Part shown: piece by piece, positions 19,858 to 33,267 of the stretch
Layout: each line of letters opens with the position of its first letter
How positions within the stretch are numbered: position 1 is the first letter of the stretch
Assembly: GCF_001019615.1 (NCBI RefSeq)
Contig: NZ_JNBQ01000012.1
Coordinates: forward strand, 25,690-89,689
Direction of reading: 5' to 3'
DNA: 64,000 nucleotides
From: Cellulosimicrobium funkei
GTDB lineage: Bacteria > Actinomycetota > Actinomycetes > Actinomycetales > Cellulomonadaceae
Translations under genes and position numbers: made by a program
The notes under the pieces: generated by a model
What the model saw: only the letters and a program-made list of their open reading frames with translations
What the model was told of the DNA's origin: nothing
Database searches by the model: none

Positions 19858-20804
19858 GCACGACCACCCCCGAGCACCGCTCCGGATTCGCCTGCCTGGT
19901 CGGGCGGCCCAACGCCGGCAAGTCGACCCTGACCAACGCCCTCGTGGGCCAGAAGGTCGCCATCACGTCCGGACGGCCGCAGACGACGCGCCACACGATC
20001 CGCGGGATCGTGCACCGGCCCGACGCGCAGCTCGTGCTCGTCGACACGCCGGGCCTGCACCGGCCCCGCACGCTGCTCGGCGAGCGTCTCAACGACCTCG
20101 TGCGCGAGACGCTGACCGAGGTCGACGTCATCGCGTTCTGCCTGCCCGCCGACCAGAAGATCGGCCCGGGCGACCGCTTCATCGCGAACGAGCTCGCCGA
20201 GCTCATGCGCGGGCGCCGCGGCACGCCCGTGGTCGCCGTCGTGACGAAGGCCGACCTCGTGGACCGCGGCACGCTCGCCGCGCACCTGCTCGCCGTGGAC
20301 CGGCTGGGGGAGGTCGCGGGCGGCTGGGCGGACATCGTGCCGGTCTCGGCGCAGGACGGCTACCAGGTGGACGTCCTCACCGACGTCCTGGTCTCGCACC
20401 TCCCCGAGGGGCCGGAGCTCTACCCGGGCGGCGAGCTCACCGACGAGCCCGAGGCCGTGATGGTCGCGGAGCTCGTGCGCGAGGCCGCGCTCGAGGGCGT
20501 GCGCGACGAGCTGCCGCACTCGCTCGCCGTCCAGGTCGAGGAGATCGTGCCCCGCGAGGGCAGCGGCGACGAGGCCAGCGGGCGCCCGCCCCTGCTCGAC
20601 GTGCGGGTCAACCTCTTCGTCGAGCGCGACTCGCAGAAGGCGATCGTCATCGGCCGGGGCGGTTCGCGGCTGCGCGAGGTCGGCACGCGCGCCCGCCACG
20701 GCATCGAGGCGCTCCTCGGGACCCGCGTCTACCTCGACCTGCACGTCAAGGTCGCCAAGGACTGGCAGCGCGACCCCAAGCAGCTCCACCGTCTCGGGTT
20801 CTGA
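19854..20804 (+). CDS. era: GTPase Era
   Basis: Era couples 16S rRNA maturation and 30S assembly to cell growth. 316 residues: G1 [10 protein letters not shown]2 TTRHT, G3 DTPGLHRP, G4 TKAD, G5 VSA, then the C-terminal KH domain ([44 protein letters not shown]). GTG at 19854 overlaps the CBS-protein stop. A terminator hairpin follows at 20811, so the long hrcA-to-era run probably ends here. Confidence 0.97.
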   Translation: MSTTTPEHRSGFACLVGRPNAGKSTLTNALVGQKVAITSGRPQTTRHTIRGIVHRPDAQLVLVDTPGLHRPRTLLGERLNDLVRETLTEVDVIAFCLPADQKIGPGDRFIANELAELMRGRRGTPVVAVVTKADLVDRGTLAAHLLAVDRLGEVAGGWADIVPVSAQDGYQVDVLTDVLVSHLPEGPELYPGGELTDEPEAVMVAELVREAALEGVRDELPHSLAVQVEEIVPREGSGDEASGRPPLLDVRVNLFVERDSQKAIVIGRGGSRLREVGTRARHGIEALLGTRVYLDLHVKVAKDWQRDPKQLHRLGF

Positions 20805-20810
20805 CGCGTC

Positions 20811-20848
20811 CGACGACCCGGCGGGGGAGAGCCCCCGTCCGGTCGTCG
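20811..20848 (+). terminator. Terminator after era
   Basis: 17-nt arms (20811-20827 and 20832-20848) with two mismatches around an AGAG loop, 6 bp after the era stop. GC-rich stem, no clear T tract. Confidence 0.75.
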
Positions 20849-20883
20849 GGGCGGCACCAGGGACCCGCGTCCGGGGCGCGACG

Positions 20884-20889
20884 TACGAT
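20884..20889 (+). promoter_or_regulatory. -10 of leaderless hydrolase gene
   Basis: TACGAT, ending 6 nt before the GTG at 20896 and right after the era terminator. Confidence 0.55.
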
Positions 20890-20895
20890 TCCCCG

Positions 20896-22494
20896 GTGAT
20901 CTTCCGGACCGCCGCGACCACCGCCGCCCTCGCGATCGTCCTCGCGATCGTCGGTGCGGTCACGGGACCGCAGTGGGACCCGGTGCCCGTGACCGAGCAC
21001 CTGGAGCCCGCGACGCCCGACACCGCGATCGGCGGCCAGCCCCCCGGCGGCGCCGCCCCGGTCGGCACGTTCGAGGTGCGCGAGACGGACGTGACGATCC
21101 GGCTCGACGGCGCGACGGTCGGCGGCATCCTGCGCGAGCCCGTCGACGCGGGGGACGACCTCCCGGGCGTGGTGTTCGTGCACGGCGCGGGCACGGGCCT
21201 GGCGACGGAGGCCTTCGTCGACGTCGCGGCCGACCTCGCGAGCGCCGGCGTCGTCACGCTCGTCCCGGACAAGCGCCTCGACACGTACACGACGCGCCAC
21301 CGCGACTACGAGGCCATGGCTCGCGACTACGAGCGCTCCGTGGACCTGCTCCGGGCGAGGCCGGGGGTCGACCCGGACCAGGTCGGCCTGTACGGGGAGT
21401 CGGAGGGCACGTGGATCGTGCCCGTCATGGCGGTCGAGGACCCGACGATCGCGTTCTCCGTGCTCGTGTCCGCCCCGGTCGTGCCGCCGCGCCAGCAGGC
21501 CGCGTTCGCGGTCGACAGCTACCTGCGCAACACCGACGTCCCGCACGGCGTGTTCCGCGCGATCCCGCGCGCGGTCGGCATGGCGATCCCGGGAGGTGGG
21601 TTCGAGTACGCCGACTTCGACGTCGAGCCGTTCCTCGAGCGGCTCACCCAGCCGGTCCTCGTCGTCTACGGCACCGCGGACCCGTCGATGCCGGTCGAGC
21701 AGGGCGCGCAGCAGATCCTCGACGCGACCGGACCGTCGTCGGAGTCCGGCGGCGCCGACGTCACCGTCCGGTTCTACGAGGACGCGAACCACGGGATCAA
21801 GATCGACGACGTGCTCGTCCCCGACTTCCCACGCGACCTCGGGGCCTGGATCACGTCCCTCCCGGACAGCGCGACCGCGCAGCCGCAGGTGGCCGGTGCC
21901 GAGCCGAACCAGCAGTACCTCGCGGGGCCCGTCCCGACCCCCCGGTGGCTGGGCAACGGCGACCTCCTCGTCGGGCTCGTGCTCGGTGCCGTGGGCCTGC
22001 TCGTGCTCGGTCCGGTCGTCGGGCTCCTCGGCGGGCTCGTGCGGCGCCTGCGTCGCGTCGCCGGGCGCCCGAGCGCGCCTGCCGGGCTCGCGCCCGGCTT
22101 CCGCGTCCCGCTCGCCGGCCTCGGGGCGGGGGCGGTCGGGACGACGGCGGCCCTCGTCGTCTATCTCGTCGCCGTGGCGCGGCTCGCGCTCGACTACGAG
22201 AAGGACGCCTGGGTCGTGCAGGGCGGCTGGGTGGGGGTCCGGCTCGTCGGCCTCGCGACGCTCGTCGCGGCGGCGCTGCTCATCAACCGGTCGGCCGAGG
22301 TGCGGGCCACCCGCCGCGCCGCGGCGGACCTGGCCGACGCGTCGGGCACGGACGTCGTCGACGAGGGCCGGGCGGGGGTCCTGCGGGTCGCGCGGGGCGT
22401 GACGACGCGCGTCATGCTGTGGTGCGTCGTGGTGGGCTCCGCCCTCCTGCTCGTGATCCTCGCGTACTGGGGCGTGTACCAGCTCGGCATCTGA
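20896..22494 (+). CDS. Membrane-anchored alpha/beta hydrolase
   Basis: 532 residues. An N-terminal membrane anchor ([21 protein letters not shown]) leads to an extracytoplasmic alpha/beta hydrolase domain: [10 protein letters not shown] (oxyanion loop), the nucleophile elbow [10 protein letters not shown] (Ser near residue 173), [12 protein letters not shown] (acid) and ANHGIKI (His). After ~330 come three further membrane segments. The substrate is unknown; an esterase acting on envelope material would fit the location. No ribosome binding site is visible and TACGAT sits 6 nt upstream, so a leaderless GTG start is likely. The gene belongs to an insertion between era and leuA. Confidence 0.85.
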   Translation: MIFRTAATTAALAIVLAIVGAVTGPQWDPVPVTEHLEPATPDTAIGGQPPGGAAPVGTFEVRETDVTIRLDGATVGGILREPVDAGDDLPGVVFVHGAGTGLATEAFVDVAADLASAGVVTLVPDKRLDTYTTRHRDYEAMARDYERSVDLLRARPGVDPDQVGLYGESEGTWIVPVMAVEDPTIAFSVLVSAPVVPPRQQAAFAVDSYLRNTDVPHGVFRAIPRAVGMAIPGGGFEYADFDVEPFLERLTQPVLVVYGTADPSMPVEQGAQQILDATGPSSESGGADVTVRFYEDANHGIKIDDVLVPDFPRDLGAWITSLPDSATAQPQVAGAEPNQQYLAGPVPTPRWLGNGDLLVGLVLGAVGLLVLGPVVGLLGGLVRRLRRVAGRPSAPAGLAPGFRVPLAGLGAGAVGTTAALVVYLVAVARLALDYEKDAWVVQGGWVGVRLVGLATLVAAALLINRSAEVRATRRAAADLADASGTDVVDEGRAGVLRVARGVTTRVMLWCVVVGSALLLVILAYWGVYQLGI

Positions 22495-22527
22495 CCGCTC
22501 GCCCGGGCGCGGGCGCCCCCGCGTGCG

Positions 22528-22533
22528 TATCGT
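22528..22533 (+). promoter_or_regulatory. -10 of leaderless PQQ-like gene
   Basis: TATCGT, ending 6 nt before the GTG at 22540. Confidence 0.5.
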
Positions 22534-22539
22534 GGACAG

Positions 22540-24138
22540 GTGAGGCGCCGTCGGCTCGCGCAGGACCGGGCGGCTCGTGCCGGGCACGTCACCCACGAGC
22601 CGACGACGGACGGTGCCAGCGCACCGGCGAGCTTCGTCAGCTTCGAGCTCCTCCCGCCCGAGCTGCGCACCGACGACCGCTTCGACGCCGTGTTCGACGG
22701 CGAGCCCGAGGCGGCGCGCGACCGCGGCACGCCCGCGGCGACCGCCCCGGGGGCTCGGGACGACCGACGTCGCTCCCCGCACCCGCAGGGCTCAGGGAAC
22801 GTGCCGCGACCCTCGACCGCCGCGGCGCGGTCCGCCCCGGTCGGGCGCGAGCGCAGGCCGTCCCGGGAGAACGGCGACGCGGACGCGCCGCGGCGTGCCT
22901 GGTACGCGCACCCAGTGCCGTGGGTCGCCGTCGCGGTCGCCGCCGCGTTCGCGGGCTCGGTCGCCTTCACGGCGTCGATGGAGGACGCGCGGCCCGTCGA
23001 CGTCACCGCGCTCGCGGGTGGGCTGCGCCCGCTCGAGGAGCCGCCCGAGGCGCGGTGGACCGTCCCGGTCGCGCCGGGCTCCGAGATCGTCCCGGCGGTG
23101 GGCGCCGTCGTCACGGTCGACGGAGGGCTCACGGCCTACTCGGTCGACGATGGCTCGGTGCTCTGGCGGTCCGAACGCCTGGGCGACCGGGCCACGTGCC
23201 TGCCGGCGCAGGGCGAGCCCGCCCGCGAGGTGGTCGTGTGCGCCGTGCCGTCGGGGTGGCGTGAGCAGGTCGCCCGGCTGGTCACGGTCCGGTCCGGGTC
23301 GGGCGAGGTCGTCGGGGACCGGACGGTGGAGACCGCCGGCCGGCTGTCGGTCGTGCCGGTCGGCGCCACCGACGTCGTGCGCGCCTGGTGGCGGGGTGGC
23401 GACGTCGCCGTCGTGCGCGAGGACGCGGCGACCGGAGAGGTCCGCTGGGACCGCTCGCTCGAGCACGACGGGCTCGGGCGTGGGGGCGACGTCGTGCTCG
23501 ACGTCCGCCGCGGGGTGGTGGACGTCCTGGCGCCGGGCGTCGCCGCGGCGCTCACCGAGGACGGCCGCTCGCTCGTCGAGGACGACGTGTGGACCATCGT
23601 GCGGCTCCAGGACGGGCGCTACGTGGGGAACGAGTACGGGCGCGGCACGGCGACCGTCTTCACGGCCGCGGGCGAGCCGGCCTTCCGGATCAAGGGTCGC
23701 GTTCTCGAGTCGCCGCTCTCCGACGGCTCCGCCCCGGGGGTGATCGTCACGAACACGTTCGGGAGCATCGTGGGGGTCGACGCGGCGACCGGCTCGGAGC
23801 TCTGGTCCCTCCCGGGGACGGGCCTGCGGGCGGTGGCGCGCGTCGACGGGCGGGTGGTCGTGCAGACGGACTCGTCGTACCGCAGCGTCGACGCGCGGAC
23901 CGGCGAGGAGGCCTGGGCCGTGGACCTCGACGACAGCGGGCCCTGGCCGGTGCTCACGGACGGACGATCTCTCTTCGTGACCGAGCGCGGCCGGGAGGGG
24001 CAGGGGCTCGTCTCGCTCGCGCTCGACGACGGGGCCGTCGAGTGGCGGTGGACGCTGCCCGAGGACACCTACCACGTGGTCGCGGTCGAGGGCCGGCTCT
24101 TCCTGCTCGGCGTCGACCGGCTGACGGCCGTGTCCTGA
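22540..24138 (+). CDS. Membrane-anchored PQQ-like beta-propeller protein
   Basis: 532 residues: a basic, disordered cytoplasmic region (~1-120), one membrane span (VPWVAVAVAAAFAGSVAFTASM), then repeated blades of the PQQ type. Examples are GGLTAYSVDDGSVLWRSE, EDAATGEVRWDRSL, VDAATGSELWSLPG, VDARTGEEAWAVDL and ALDDGAVEWRWTL. The GxxxW spacing in each blade is the classic propeller motif. The blades would lie outside the cell. There are no quinone-binding or catalytic residues I can name, so it is probably a scaffold or sensor rather than a dehydrogenase. It follows the hydrolase by 45 bp and has its own -10-like hexamer. Confidence 0.85.
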   Translation: MRRRRLAQDRAARAGHVTHEPTTDGASAPASFVSFELLPPELRTDDRFDAVFDGEPEAARDRGTPAATAPGARDDRRRSPHPQGSGNVPRPSTAAARSAPVGRERRPSRENGDADAPRRAWYAHPVPWVAVAVAAAFAGSVAFTASMEDARPVDVTALAGGLRPLEEPPEARWTVPVAPGSEIVPAVGAVVTVDGGLTAYSVDDGSVLWRSERLGDRATCLPAQGEPAREVVVCAVPSGWREQVARLVTVRSGSGEVVGDRTVETAGRLSVVPVGATDVVRAWWRGGDVAVVREDAATGEVRWDRSLEHDGLGRGGDVVLDVRRGVVDVLAPGVAAALTEDGRSLVEDDVWTIVRLQDGRYVGNEYGRGTATVFTAAGEPAFRIKGRVLESPLSDGSAPGVIVTNTFGSIVGVDAATGSELWSLPGTGLRAVARVDGRVVVQTDSSYRSVDARTGEEAWAVDLDDSGPWPVLTDGRSLFVTERGREGQGLVSLALDDGAVEWRWTLPEDTYHVVAVEGRLFLLGVDRLTAVS

Positions 24139-24271
24139 GCCGTGTCCTCGGATCGGGGCCCGCGCCGCGTGGGCGCTTGAAGACGCACGTGATGAACCGG
24201 TAGAAACGGTCGGGGCCCGTCGGGCCGGCGTGCGTGCGTACGGCACGGCGCGACAGCGTAGGGAGTGCACG

Positions 24272-28479
<4,208 letters not shown>

Positions 28480-28500
28480 CCACCGCCTCGCCGATCTTCC

Positions 28501-28533
28501 GACGGCCCGGACGACCTCGTCGTCCGGGCCGTC
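28501..28533 (+). terminator. Rho-independent terminator of leuA
   Basis: Perfect 15-bp arms (28501-28515, 28519-28533) with a CTC loop, followed by GGTGTTTTGT, one of the few T-tracted terminators here. Confidence 0.88.
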
Positions 28534-28540
28534 GGTGTTT

Positions 28541-28581
28541 TGTCGACACAGCGTTGGTAAGATACCGACGCACTGTCGACA
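28541..28581 (+). promoter_or_regulatory. Paired TGTCGACA operators around the exporter promoter
   Basis: The 8-bp palindrome TGTCGACA occurs at 28541-28548 and 28574-28581. The sites extend to TTGTCGACA and TGTCGACAA, so the whole array is symmetrical. Centres are 33 bp apart, about three helical turns. A TAAGAT -10 (28558-28563) lies between them. This suits repression by the TetR protein encoded two genes downstream. Confidence 0.7.
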
Positions 28582-28598
28582 ACATCGGAAGGTCCCTC

Positions 28599-29720
28599 AT
28601 GTTCCTCGCGTTGCGCGAGCTCGTCTTCGCGCGCACCCGCTTCCTCCTCATGGGCGGTGTGGTCGCGCTGGTCGCGGTCCTCGTCGTCCTGCTCTCCGGC
28701 CTGTCGGCCGGGCTCGTCAACGACGGCGTCTCCGGCCTCAAGCGCACCCCCGTCACCGACTTCGCCTTCGACGAGGGCACCGGGACCGACGCCGCGTTCA
28801 CGCGCTCCGTCATCGAGACCGACCAGGTCGGCACCATGGCCGAGCAGCGGGGCGTGATCGAGGCCGCCCCGTACGGCCTCCTCCTGGCCAACGCGCACCA
28901 GGAGGACGGCTCGCCCGTCGACCTCACCCTCGTCGGCGTCGAGCCCGGCTCGTTCGTGGCTCCCACCGCGCTCGCGCAGGGCGACCCGGTCGGCGCGGCG
29001 GACGGGATCGTCGTCTCGGCGACCGCCGCCGAGGACGGCCTCGCCGTCGGGGACACCGTGACGCTCGCGCGCCCGGAGCGCACGCTCACCGTCGTGGGTG
29101 TCCTGGAGGACCAGCACACGTTCGGGCACGTCGACATCGCCTATCTGCCGCTCGCCACGTGGCAGGAGCTGCTCGCCGGCGCGGAGGGACCGGGCGCCGA
29201 CGTCCCGGACGTCGCGACCGCCGTCGCGCTGCGCACCGATCCTGCGTCGTTCGACCGGGGGGCCGCCGACGCGGCGTCGGGCACGGTGACCCGGACGCTC
29301 ACCGAGTCCTTCGACGCCTCGCCGGGGTACGCGGCCGAGACCGCGACGCTCCTGCTCATCCAGGTGTTCCTCTACGCCATCTCCGCGCTCGTCGTCGGCG
29401 CGTTCTTCACCGTCTGGGTCATCCAGCGCCGGCACGAGATCGCCGTGATGCGCGCCATGGGGGCGCGACGTCGCTTCCTGCTCGCCGACTCCCTCGGTCA
29501 GGCCGCCGTGCTCCTGCTCGCCTCGATCGGCGTGGGCTTCGCCCTCGGCGTCGCGGCGGGCGCGGGCCTCGGCGCGTCGCCGATGCCGTTCGCGCTCCAG
29601 GCCCCCGACCTCGTCCTGGCCGGCGTCCTGCTCTTCGTCCTCGGCATGGCCGGAGCGGCCGTCGCCGTCGCGCGCATCACCTCCGTCGACCCCCTGACCG
29701 CCCTGGGAGGGCAGCGATGA
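28599..29720 (+). CDS. FtsX-like ABC permease (HrtB-like)
   Basis: 373 residues with the MacB/HrtB permease layout: one N-terminal membrane span ([24 protein letters not shown]), an extracytoplasmic domain of ~200 residues, then three C-terminal spans beginning near residue 250 (LLLIQVFLYAISALVVGAFFTVWVIQRRHEIAVMRAMGARRRFLL). The N-terminus MFLALREL and small periplasmic domain resemble HrtB heme-efflux permeases, which are also paired with an HrtA ATPase and often a TetR regulator. The substrate is inferred, not shown. ATG at 28599 has GGAAGG 6 nt upstream. It overlaps the ATPase gene by 4 nt. Confidence 0.85.
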   Translation: MFLALRELVFARTRFLLMGGVVALVAVLVVLLSGLSAGLVNDGVSGLKRTPVTDFAFDEGTGTDAAFTRSVIETDQVGTMAEQRGVIEAAPYGLLLANAHQEDGSPVDLTLVGVEPGSFVAPTALAQGDPVGAADGIVVSATAAEDGLAVGDTVTLARPERTLTVVGVLEDQHTFGHVDIAYLPLATWQELLAGAEGPGADVPDVATAVALRTDPASFDRGAADAASGTVTRTLTESFDASPGYAAETATLLLIQVFLYAISALVVGAFFTVWVIQRRHEIAVMRAMGARRRFLLADSLGQAAVLLLASIGVGFALGVAAGAGLGASPMPFALQAPDLVLAGVLLFVLGMAGAAVAVARITSVDPLTALGGQR

Positions 29721-30427
29721 GCACCACCACCCCCGCCACGCCCGTGCTCGAGATCGACCGCGTCACCGTCCGCCACGGTGACGGGGACTCGACCGTCGTC
29801 GCGCTCGACGAGGTGAGCCTGAGCGTCGCCGCGGGCGAGCTCGTCGGCGTCGTCGGGCCCTCGGGCTCCGGCAAGTCGAGCCTCCTCGCCGTCGCCGGCG
29901 CGCTCACGGCGCCCGAGTCCGGGACCGTGCGCCTCGAAGGGGTCGACCTCGGCGCGGCGAGCGAGCGCGAGCGCGCCCGGCTGCGGCGCGAGCGCATCGG
30001 CTTCGTCTTCCAGTCCGGCAACCTCCTCCCGGCGCTCACGAGCGTCGACCAGCTCCGGCTCGCGCTGCGGATCGCCCGGATCGACGAGCGCGACCCCCGA
30101 GCGCGCAACCCCCGCGAGCTCCTGGAGTCCGTGTCCATGAGCCACCGTGCGGACCGGCGCCCGGACCAGCTCTCCGGCGGCGAGCGGCAGCGCGTGGGCA
30201 TCGCCCGAGCTCTCGTCGCGAGCCCCGCGCTGCTCCTCGTCGACGAGCCGACGGCGGCGCTCGACCGGGCGCGCAGCCACGAGGTCGTGAGCCTCCTGGC
30301 TCGCGAGGCGGAGGCGTTCGGCGCCGCGGCGCTCATGGTCACGCACGACCACGACGTGCTCGAGCACTGCCACCGGGTCGTCGAGATGGTCGACGGGCGC
30401 CTCGGGATCCCCGCCGTCGCGGGGTGA
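29717..30427 (+). CDS. ABC transporter ATPase (HrtA/LolD-like)
   Basis: 236-residue ATPase: Walker A VVGPSGSGKSSLL, Q-loop FVFQSGNLLPALT, signature LSGGERQRVGIARAL, Walker B LLLVDEPTAALD and H-loop MVTHDHDVL. It is the MacB/LolD/HrtA subfamily that pairs with FtsX-like permeases. The ATG overlaps the permease stop (ATGA). The helical segment after the Q-loop (LRIARIDERDPRARNPRELLESVSM) departs slightly from the usual pattern but all catalytic motifs are intact. Confidence 0.92.
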   Translation: MSTTTPATPVLEIDRVTVRHGDGDSTVVALDEVSLSVAAGELVGVVGPSGSGKSSLLAVAGALTAPESGTVRLEGVDLGAASERERARLRRERIGFVFQSGNLLPALTSVDQLRLALRIARIDERDPRARNPRELLESVSMSHRADRRPDQLSGGERQRVGIARALVASPALLLVDEPTAALDRARSHEVVSLLAREAEAFGAAALMVTHDHDVLEHCHRVVEMVDGRLGIPAVAG

Positions 30428-30539
30428 CCGGTCGGGTGCACGCGGGGGTCGGGGTCGGCGAGGACGGCGCCGCCCGCGCGCCCGGTCCTCGGGCATGATG
30501 GTCCGGCCGGGTCGTCGTGCCCGGGGAGGAGGAGGCACC

Positions 30540-31112
30540 GTGCCGAAGATCGCCGCTCCGACGGTGGCGGAGCACCGCGCCGCGCAGCTGCGCGCGCTGC
30601 TCGACGCCGCGCGAGAGCTCATCCGCGAGGACGGGAGCGGGCTCACGCTCGCGGCGGTCGCGGCGCGCGCCGGGCTCGCCCGGTCGAGCGTCTACCAGTA
30701 CTTCCGGTCGCGGGAGGAGCTCCTGGACGCCGTCGTCGCCGACGTCGTGCCGCGGTGGTCGGCGCGCATCACGGCCGCGGTCGCGACGGCGGCGTCCCCG
30801 GAGGACGCGATCGTCGCCTACGCGCGCGAGAACCTGCTCCTCGTCGCCGAGGGCGAGCACGCCGTCGTCGCGGCGCTGCGTGCCGAGGCGGGCCGCGAGG
30901 CGCTCGCGCAGCAGAGCGCGGCGATGCACGCGACGATCCTCGTGCCGCTCGTGGAGGCTCTGGAGCAGCTCGACGTCCCGGACGCCGCGCGCTCCGCGGA
31001 GCTCGTCAACGCCGTGGTCCTCGCCGCGGCCCGCCAGGTGGAGGCCGGCGAGGACGCGGAGACGACGCTGGCCCGGGTGCGCGCCGTGCTCGGGTGCCTC
31101 GCGCCCGCCTGA
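30540..31112 (+). CDS. TetR family transcriptional regulator
   Basis: 190 residues. The N-terminal HTH ([53 protein letters not shown]) is a standard TetR DNA-binding domain; the C-terminal ~130 residues are an all-helical ligand-binding domain that I cannot assign. GTG at 30540 has a strong AGGAGGAGG tract 4 nt upstream. It sits 112 bp after the ABC pair in the same direction, so it is the obvious candidate to bind the TGTCGACA palindromes. An upstream in-frame ATG at 30495 is less likely because of this RBS. Confidence 0.9.
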   Translation: MPKIAAPTVAEHRAAQLRALLDAARELIREDGSGLTLAAVAARAGLARSSVYQYFRSREELLDAVVADVVPRWSARITAAVATAASPEDAIVAYARENLLLVAEGEHAVVAALRAEAGREALAQQSAAMHATILVPLVEALEQLDVPDAARSAELVNAVVLAAARQVEAGEDAETTLARVRAVLGCLAPA

Positions 31113-31154
31113 GCGTCGTCGGCGGGTGGTGCACGCCGTGTCGGCGGCGTGACG

Positions 31155-31160
31155 GACAAT
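31155..31160 (+). promoter_or_regulatory. -10 of leaderless recO
   Basis: GACAAT, ending 6 nt before GTG 31167; the same hexamer precedes dusB. Confidence 0.5.
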
Positions 31161-31166
31161 AGGGGC

Positions 31167-31979
31167 GTGGTGCTGTACCGAGACGACGCGATCGTGCTGC
31201 GCGCCCAGAAGCTGGGCGAGGCGGACCGTATCGTCACCCTCCTCACGCGCGAGCACGGCAAGGTGCGCGCGGTGGGCAAGGGGGTGCGGCGCACGTCGTC
31301 CCGGTTCGGGGCGCGGCTGGAGCCGTTCATGGTCGTCGACGTCCAGCTCTACGCGGGCCGGTCGCTGGACACGGTGACGCAGGCGGAGACGATCGGCCCG
31401 TACGCCCGACGGATCTGCGAGGACTACGGCCTGTACACCGCGGGCGCGGCGATGCTCGAGACGGCGGAGCGGCTCGTCGCCGACGAGCGCGAGCCCGCGG
31501 TGCAGCAGTACTGGCTGCTCGCCGGTGCGTTGCGGGCGCTGTCCGAGCAGGCGCACGCGCCGGGCCTCGTCCTGGACTCCTACCTCCTGCGGGCGCTGGC
31601 CGTCGCGGGCTGGGCGCCGTCGTTCGTCGACTGCGCACGCTGCGGCGAGCCGGGCCCGCACCACGCGTTCGCCGTCGCGCAGGGCGGCGCGGTGTGCTCG
31701 CGCTGCCGCCCGCCCGGTTCGACGGCGCCCGCCCCCCAGACCTTCGCCCTCCTCGCCGCGCTGCTCGCGGGGGAGTGGGAGACCGCCGACGCGTCGGACG
31801 CCCGGCACCGCAAGGAAGCGAGCGGCCTCGTGGCCGCGTACAGCCAATACCACCTGGAGAGAACGTTGCGATCACTGCGCATGGTCGAGCGGGACGCGCC
31901 CGTCGCCCCGCCTGCCGCCTCGCCCGCCGGACCGGTCGGCGTCGCCGCGGACCGTCAGGGCCGCGGGGCGGACGCCTGA
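31167..31979 (+). CDS. recO: DNA repair protein RecO
   Basis: RecO loads RecA on SSB-coated DNA in the RecFOR recombination pathway. From GTG 31167 the 270-residue protein begins [32 protein letters not shown], the OB-fold signature, and has a four-cysteine zinc motif CARC (near 157) and CSRC (near 179). The C-terminal ~30 residues are a Pro/Ala-rich tail. An ATG at 31149 is in frame, but the GACAAT hexamer downstream of it argues for 31167 as a leaderless start. The stop overlaps the uppS ATG by one base (TGATG). Confidence 0.94.
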   Translation: MVLYRDDAIVLRAQKLGEADRIVTLLTREHGKVRAVGKGVRRTSSRFGARLEPFMVVDVQLYAGRSLDTVTQAETIGPYARRICEDYGLYTAGAAMLETAERLVADEREPAVQQYWLLAGALRALSEQAHAPGLVLDSYLLRALAVAGWAPSFVDCARCGEPGPHHAFAVAQGGAVCSRCRPPGSTAPAPQTFALLAALLAGEWETADASDARHRKEASGLVAAYSQYHLERTLRSLRMVERDAPVAPPAASPAGPVGVAADRQGRGADA

Positions 31980-32770
31980 TGGCGAAGCGGACGTACGCGC
32001 GACCGTTCCCCCACCCGAGCGGCGAGCGGGCACCGGCGATCCCGGCGCAGTTCGTGCCGAACCACGTGGCCGTGGTCATGGACGGCAACGGTCGCTGGGC
32101 CAACGCGCGCGGGCTGCCGCGCACCGCGGGCCACGAGGCGGGCGAGGCCGCGCTGCTCGACGTCGTGGCCGGCGCCATCGAGATCGGCGTCAAGCACGTG
32201 TCGGCGTACGCGTTCTCGACGGAGAACTGGAAGCGTTCGCCCGACGAGGTGCGTTTCCTCATGGGCTTCAACCGCGACGTGATCCGGCGGCGCCGCGACG
32301 AGATGGACTCGTGGGGCGTGCGCGTGCGGTGGGCGGGGCGCCGGCCGCGGCTGTGGACGTCCGTGATCAAGGAGCTCGAGATCGCGGAGGAGCAGACGAA
32401 GAACAACGACGTGTGCACCCTGACGATGTGCGTCAACTACGGGGGGCGCGCGGAGATCGCCGACGCCGCGGCCGCCATCGCGCGCGAGGTCGCCGCCGGG
32501 CGGCTCGACCCGGGCAAGGTCACCGAGCGCACCGTCCAGCAGCACCTCGACGAGCCCGACCTGCCGGACGTCGACCTGTTCCTGCGCAGCTCGGGCGAGC
32601 AGCGCACGTCCAACTTCATGATCTGGCAGGCCGCGTACGCGGAGCTCGTGTTCCTCCCGGAGCCGTGGCCGGACGTCGACCGTCGGTCGCTCTGGCGCGC
32701 GGTCGAGGAGTACGCGCGCCGCGACCGCCGCTACGGCGGCGCGGTCGACGCGGTGGGCGGTACCGCCTGA
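31979..32770 (+). CDS. uppS: Isoprenyl (undecaprenyl) diphosphate synthase
   Basis: cis-Prenyltransferase that makes the C50/C55 polyprenyl carrier for cell-wall synthesis. 263 residues with [12 protein letters not shown] (catalytic Asp near residue 36), [29 protein letters not shown] and [27 protein letters not shown]. recO-uppS is the conserved actinobacterial pair; the actual chain length (C50 or C55) is not readable here. ATG at 31979 is coupled to the recO stop. Confidence 0.96.
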   Translation: MAKRTYARPFPHPSGERAPAIPAQFVPNHVAVVMDGNGRWANARGLPRTAGHEAGEAALLDVVAGAIEIGVKHVSAYAFSTENWKRSPDEVRFLMGFNRDVIRRRRDEMDSWGVRVRWAGRRPRLWTSVIKELEIAEEQTKNNDVCTLTMCVNYGGRAEIADAAAAIAREVAAGRLDPGKVTERTVQQHLDEPDLPDVDLFLRSSGEQRTSNFMIWQAAYAELVFLPEPWPDVDRRSLWRAVEEYARRDRRYGGAVDAVGGTA

Positions 32771-32815
32771 GGTCGCGGCCGGGGCCGTGCGGGGGACGGA
32801 GCGGGCGGCGGCCGG

Positions 32816-32821
32816 TAGCGT
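32816..32821 (+). promoter_or_regulatory. -10 of leaderless VOC gene
   Basis: TAGCGT, ending 7 nt before ATG 32829. Confidence 0.5.
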
Positions 32822-32828
32822 GCGCGCC

Positions 32829-33206
32829 ATGGCTCTGAGCATCGGCATGGTGACCGTGGACTCCACCGACCCCCGTCCGCTCGCGCAGTGGTGGGCGCGT
32901 CAGCTCGGCGGACGGGTGGTCGACGAGTCGGACGGGTGGTTCCTCGAGGTCGTGCCCGCGGACGGCGTGTCCGCCCCGGTCCTCGGCTTCCAGCGTGTCG
33001 AGGACCCGACCCCCGGCAAGAACCGGCTGCACCTGGACCTCGGGACGTCCGACCGGGAGGCGGACGTCGCTGCGCTCGTGGCCGACGGCGCGACGTTCGT
33101 CGCAGAGCACACGATGCCTGGCTTCCGCTGGGCCGTGCTCGCCGACCCGCAGGGCAACCAGTTCTGCGTCGGCGCGGCCGACGGCGCCGCGACGACGCTC
33201 GGCTGA
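32829..33206 (+). CDS. VOC/glyoxalase-like protein
   Basis: 125 residues. The typical start of this actinobacterial group is seen (MALSIGMVTVDSTDPRPLAQWWARQLGGRVV), with NRLHLDLGTSDREADVAALVADGA and the closing VLADPQGNQFCV. It is a vicinal-oxygen-chelate fold protein, probably two beta-alpha-beta-beta-beta modules. Metal ligands and substrate are not certain. A TAGCGT hexamer 7 nt before the ATG and lack of a Shine-Dalgarno sequence suggest a leaderless transcript. Confidence 0.85.
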   Translation: MALSIGMVTVDSTDPRPLAQWWARQLGGRVVDESDGWFLEVVPADGVSAPVLGFQRVEDPTPGKNRLHLDLGTSDREADVAALVADGATFVAEHTMPGFRWAVLADPQGNQFCVGAADGAATTLG

Positions 33207-33267
33207 GCCGCGGTCCGGCGCAGGAGCCGCACCGTCCTCGGTCCGCGCCGCTGACCGGGACGGGCCG

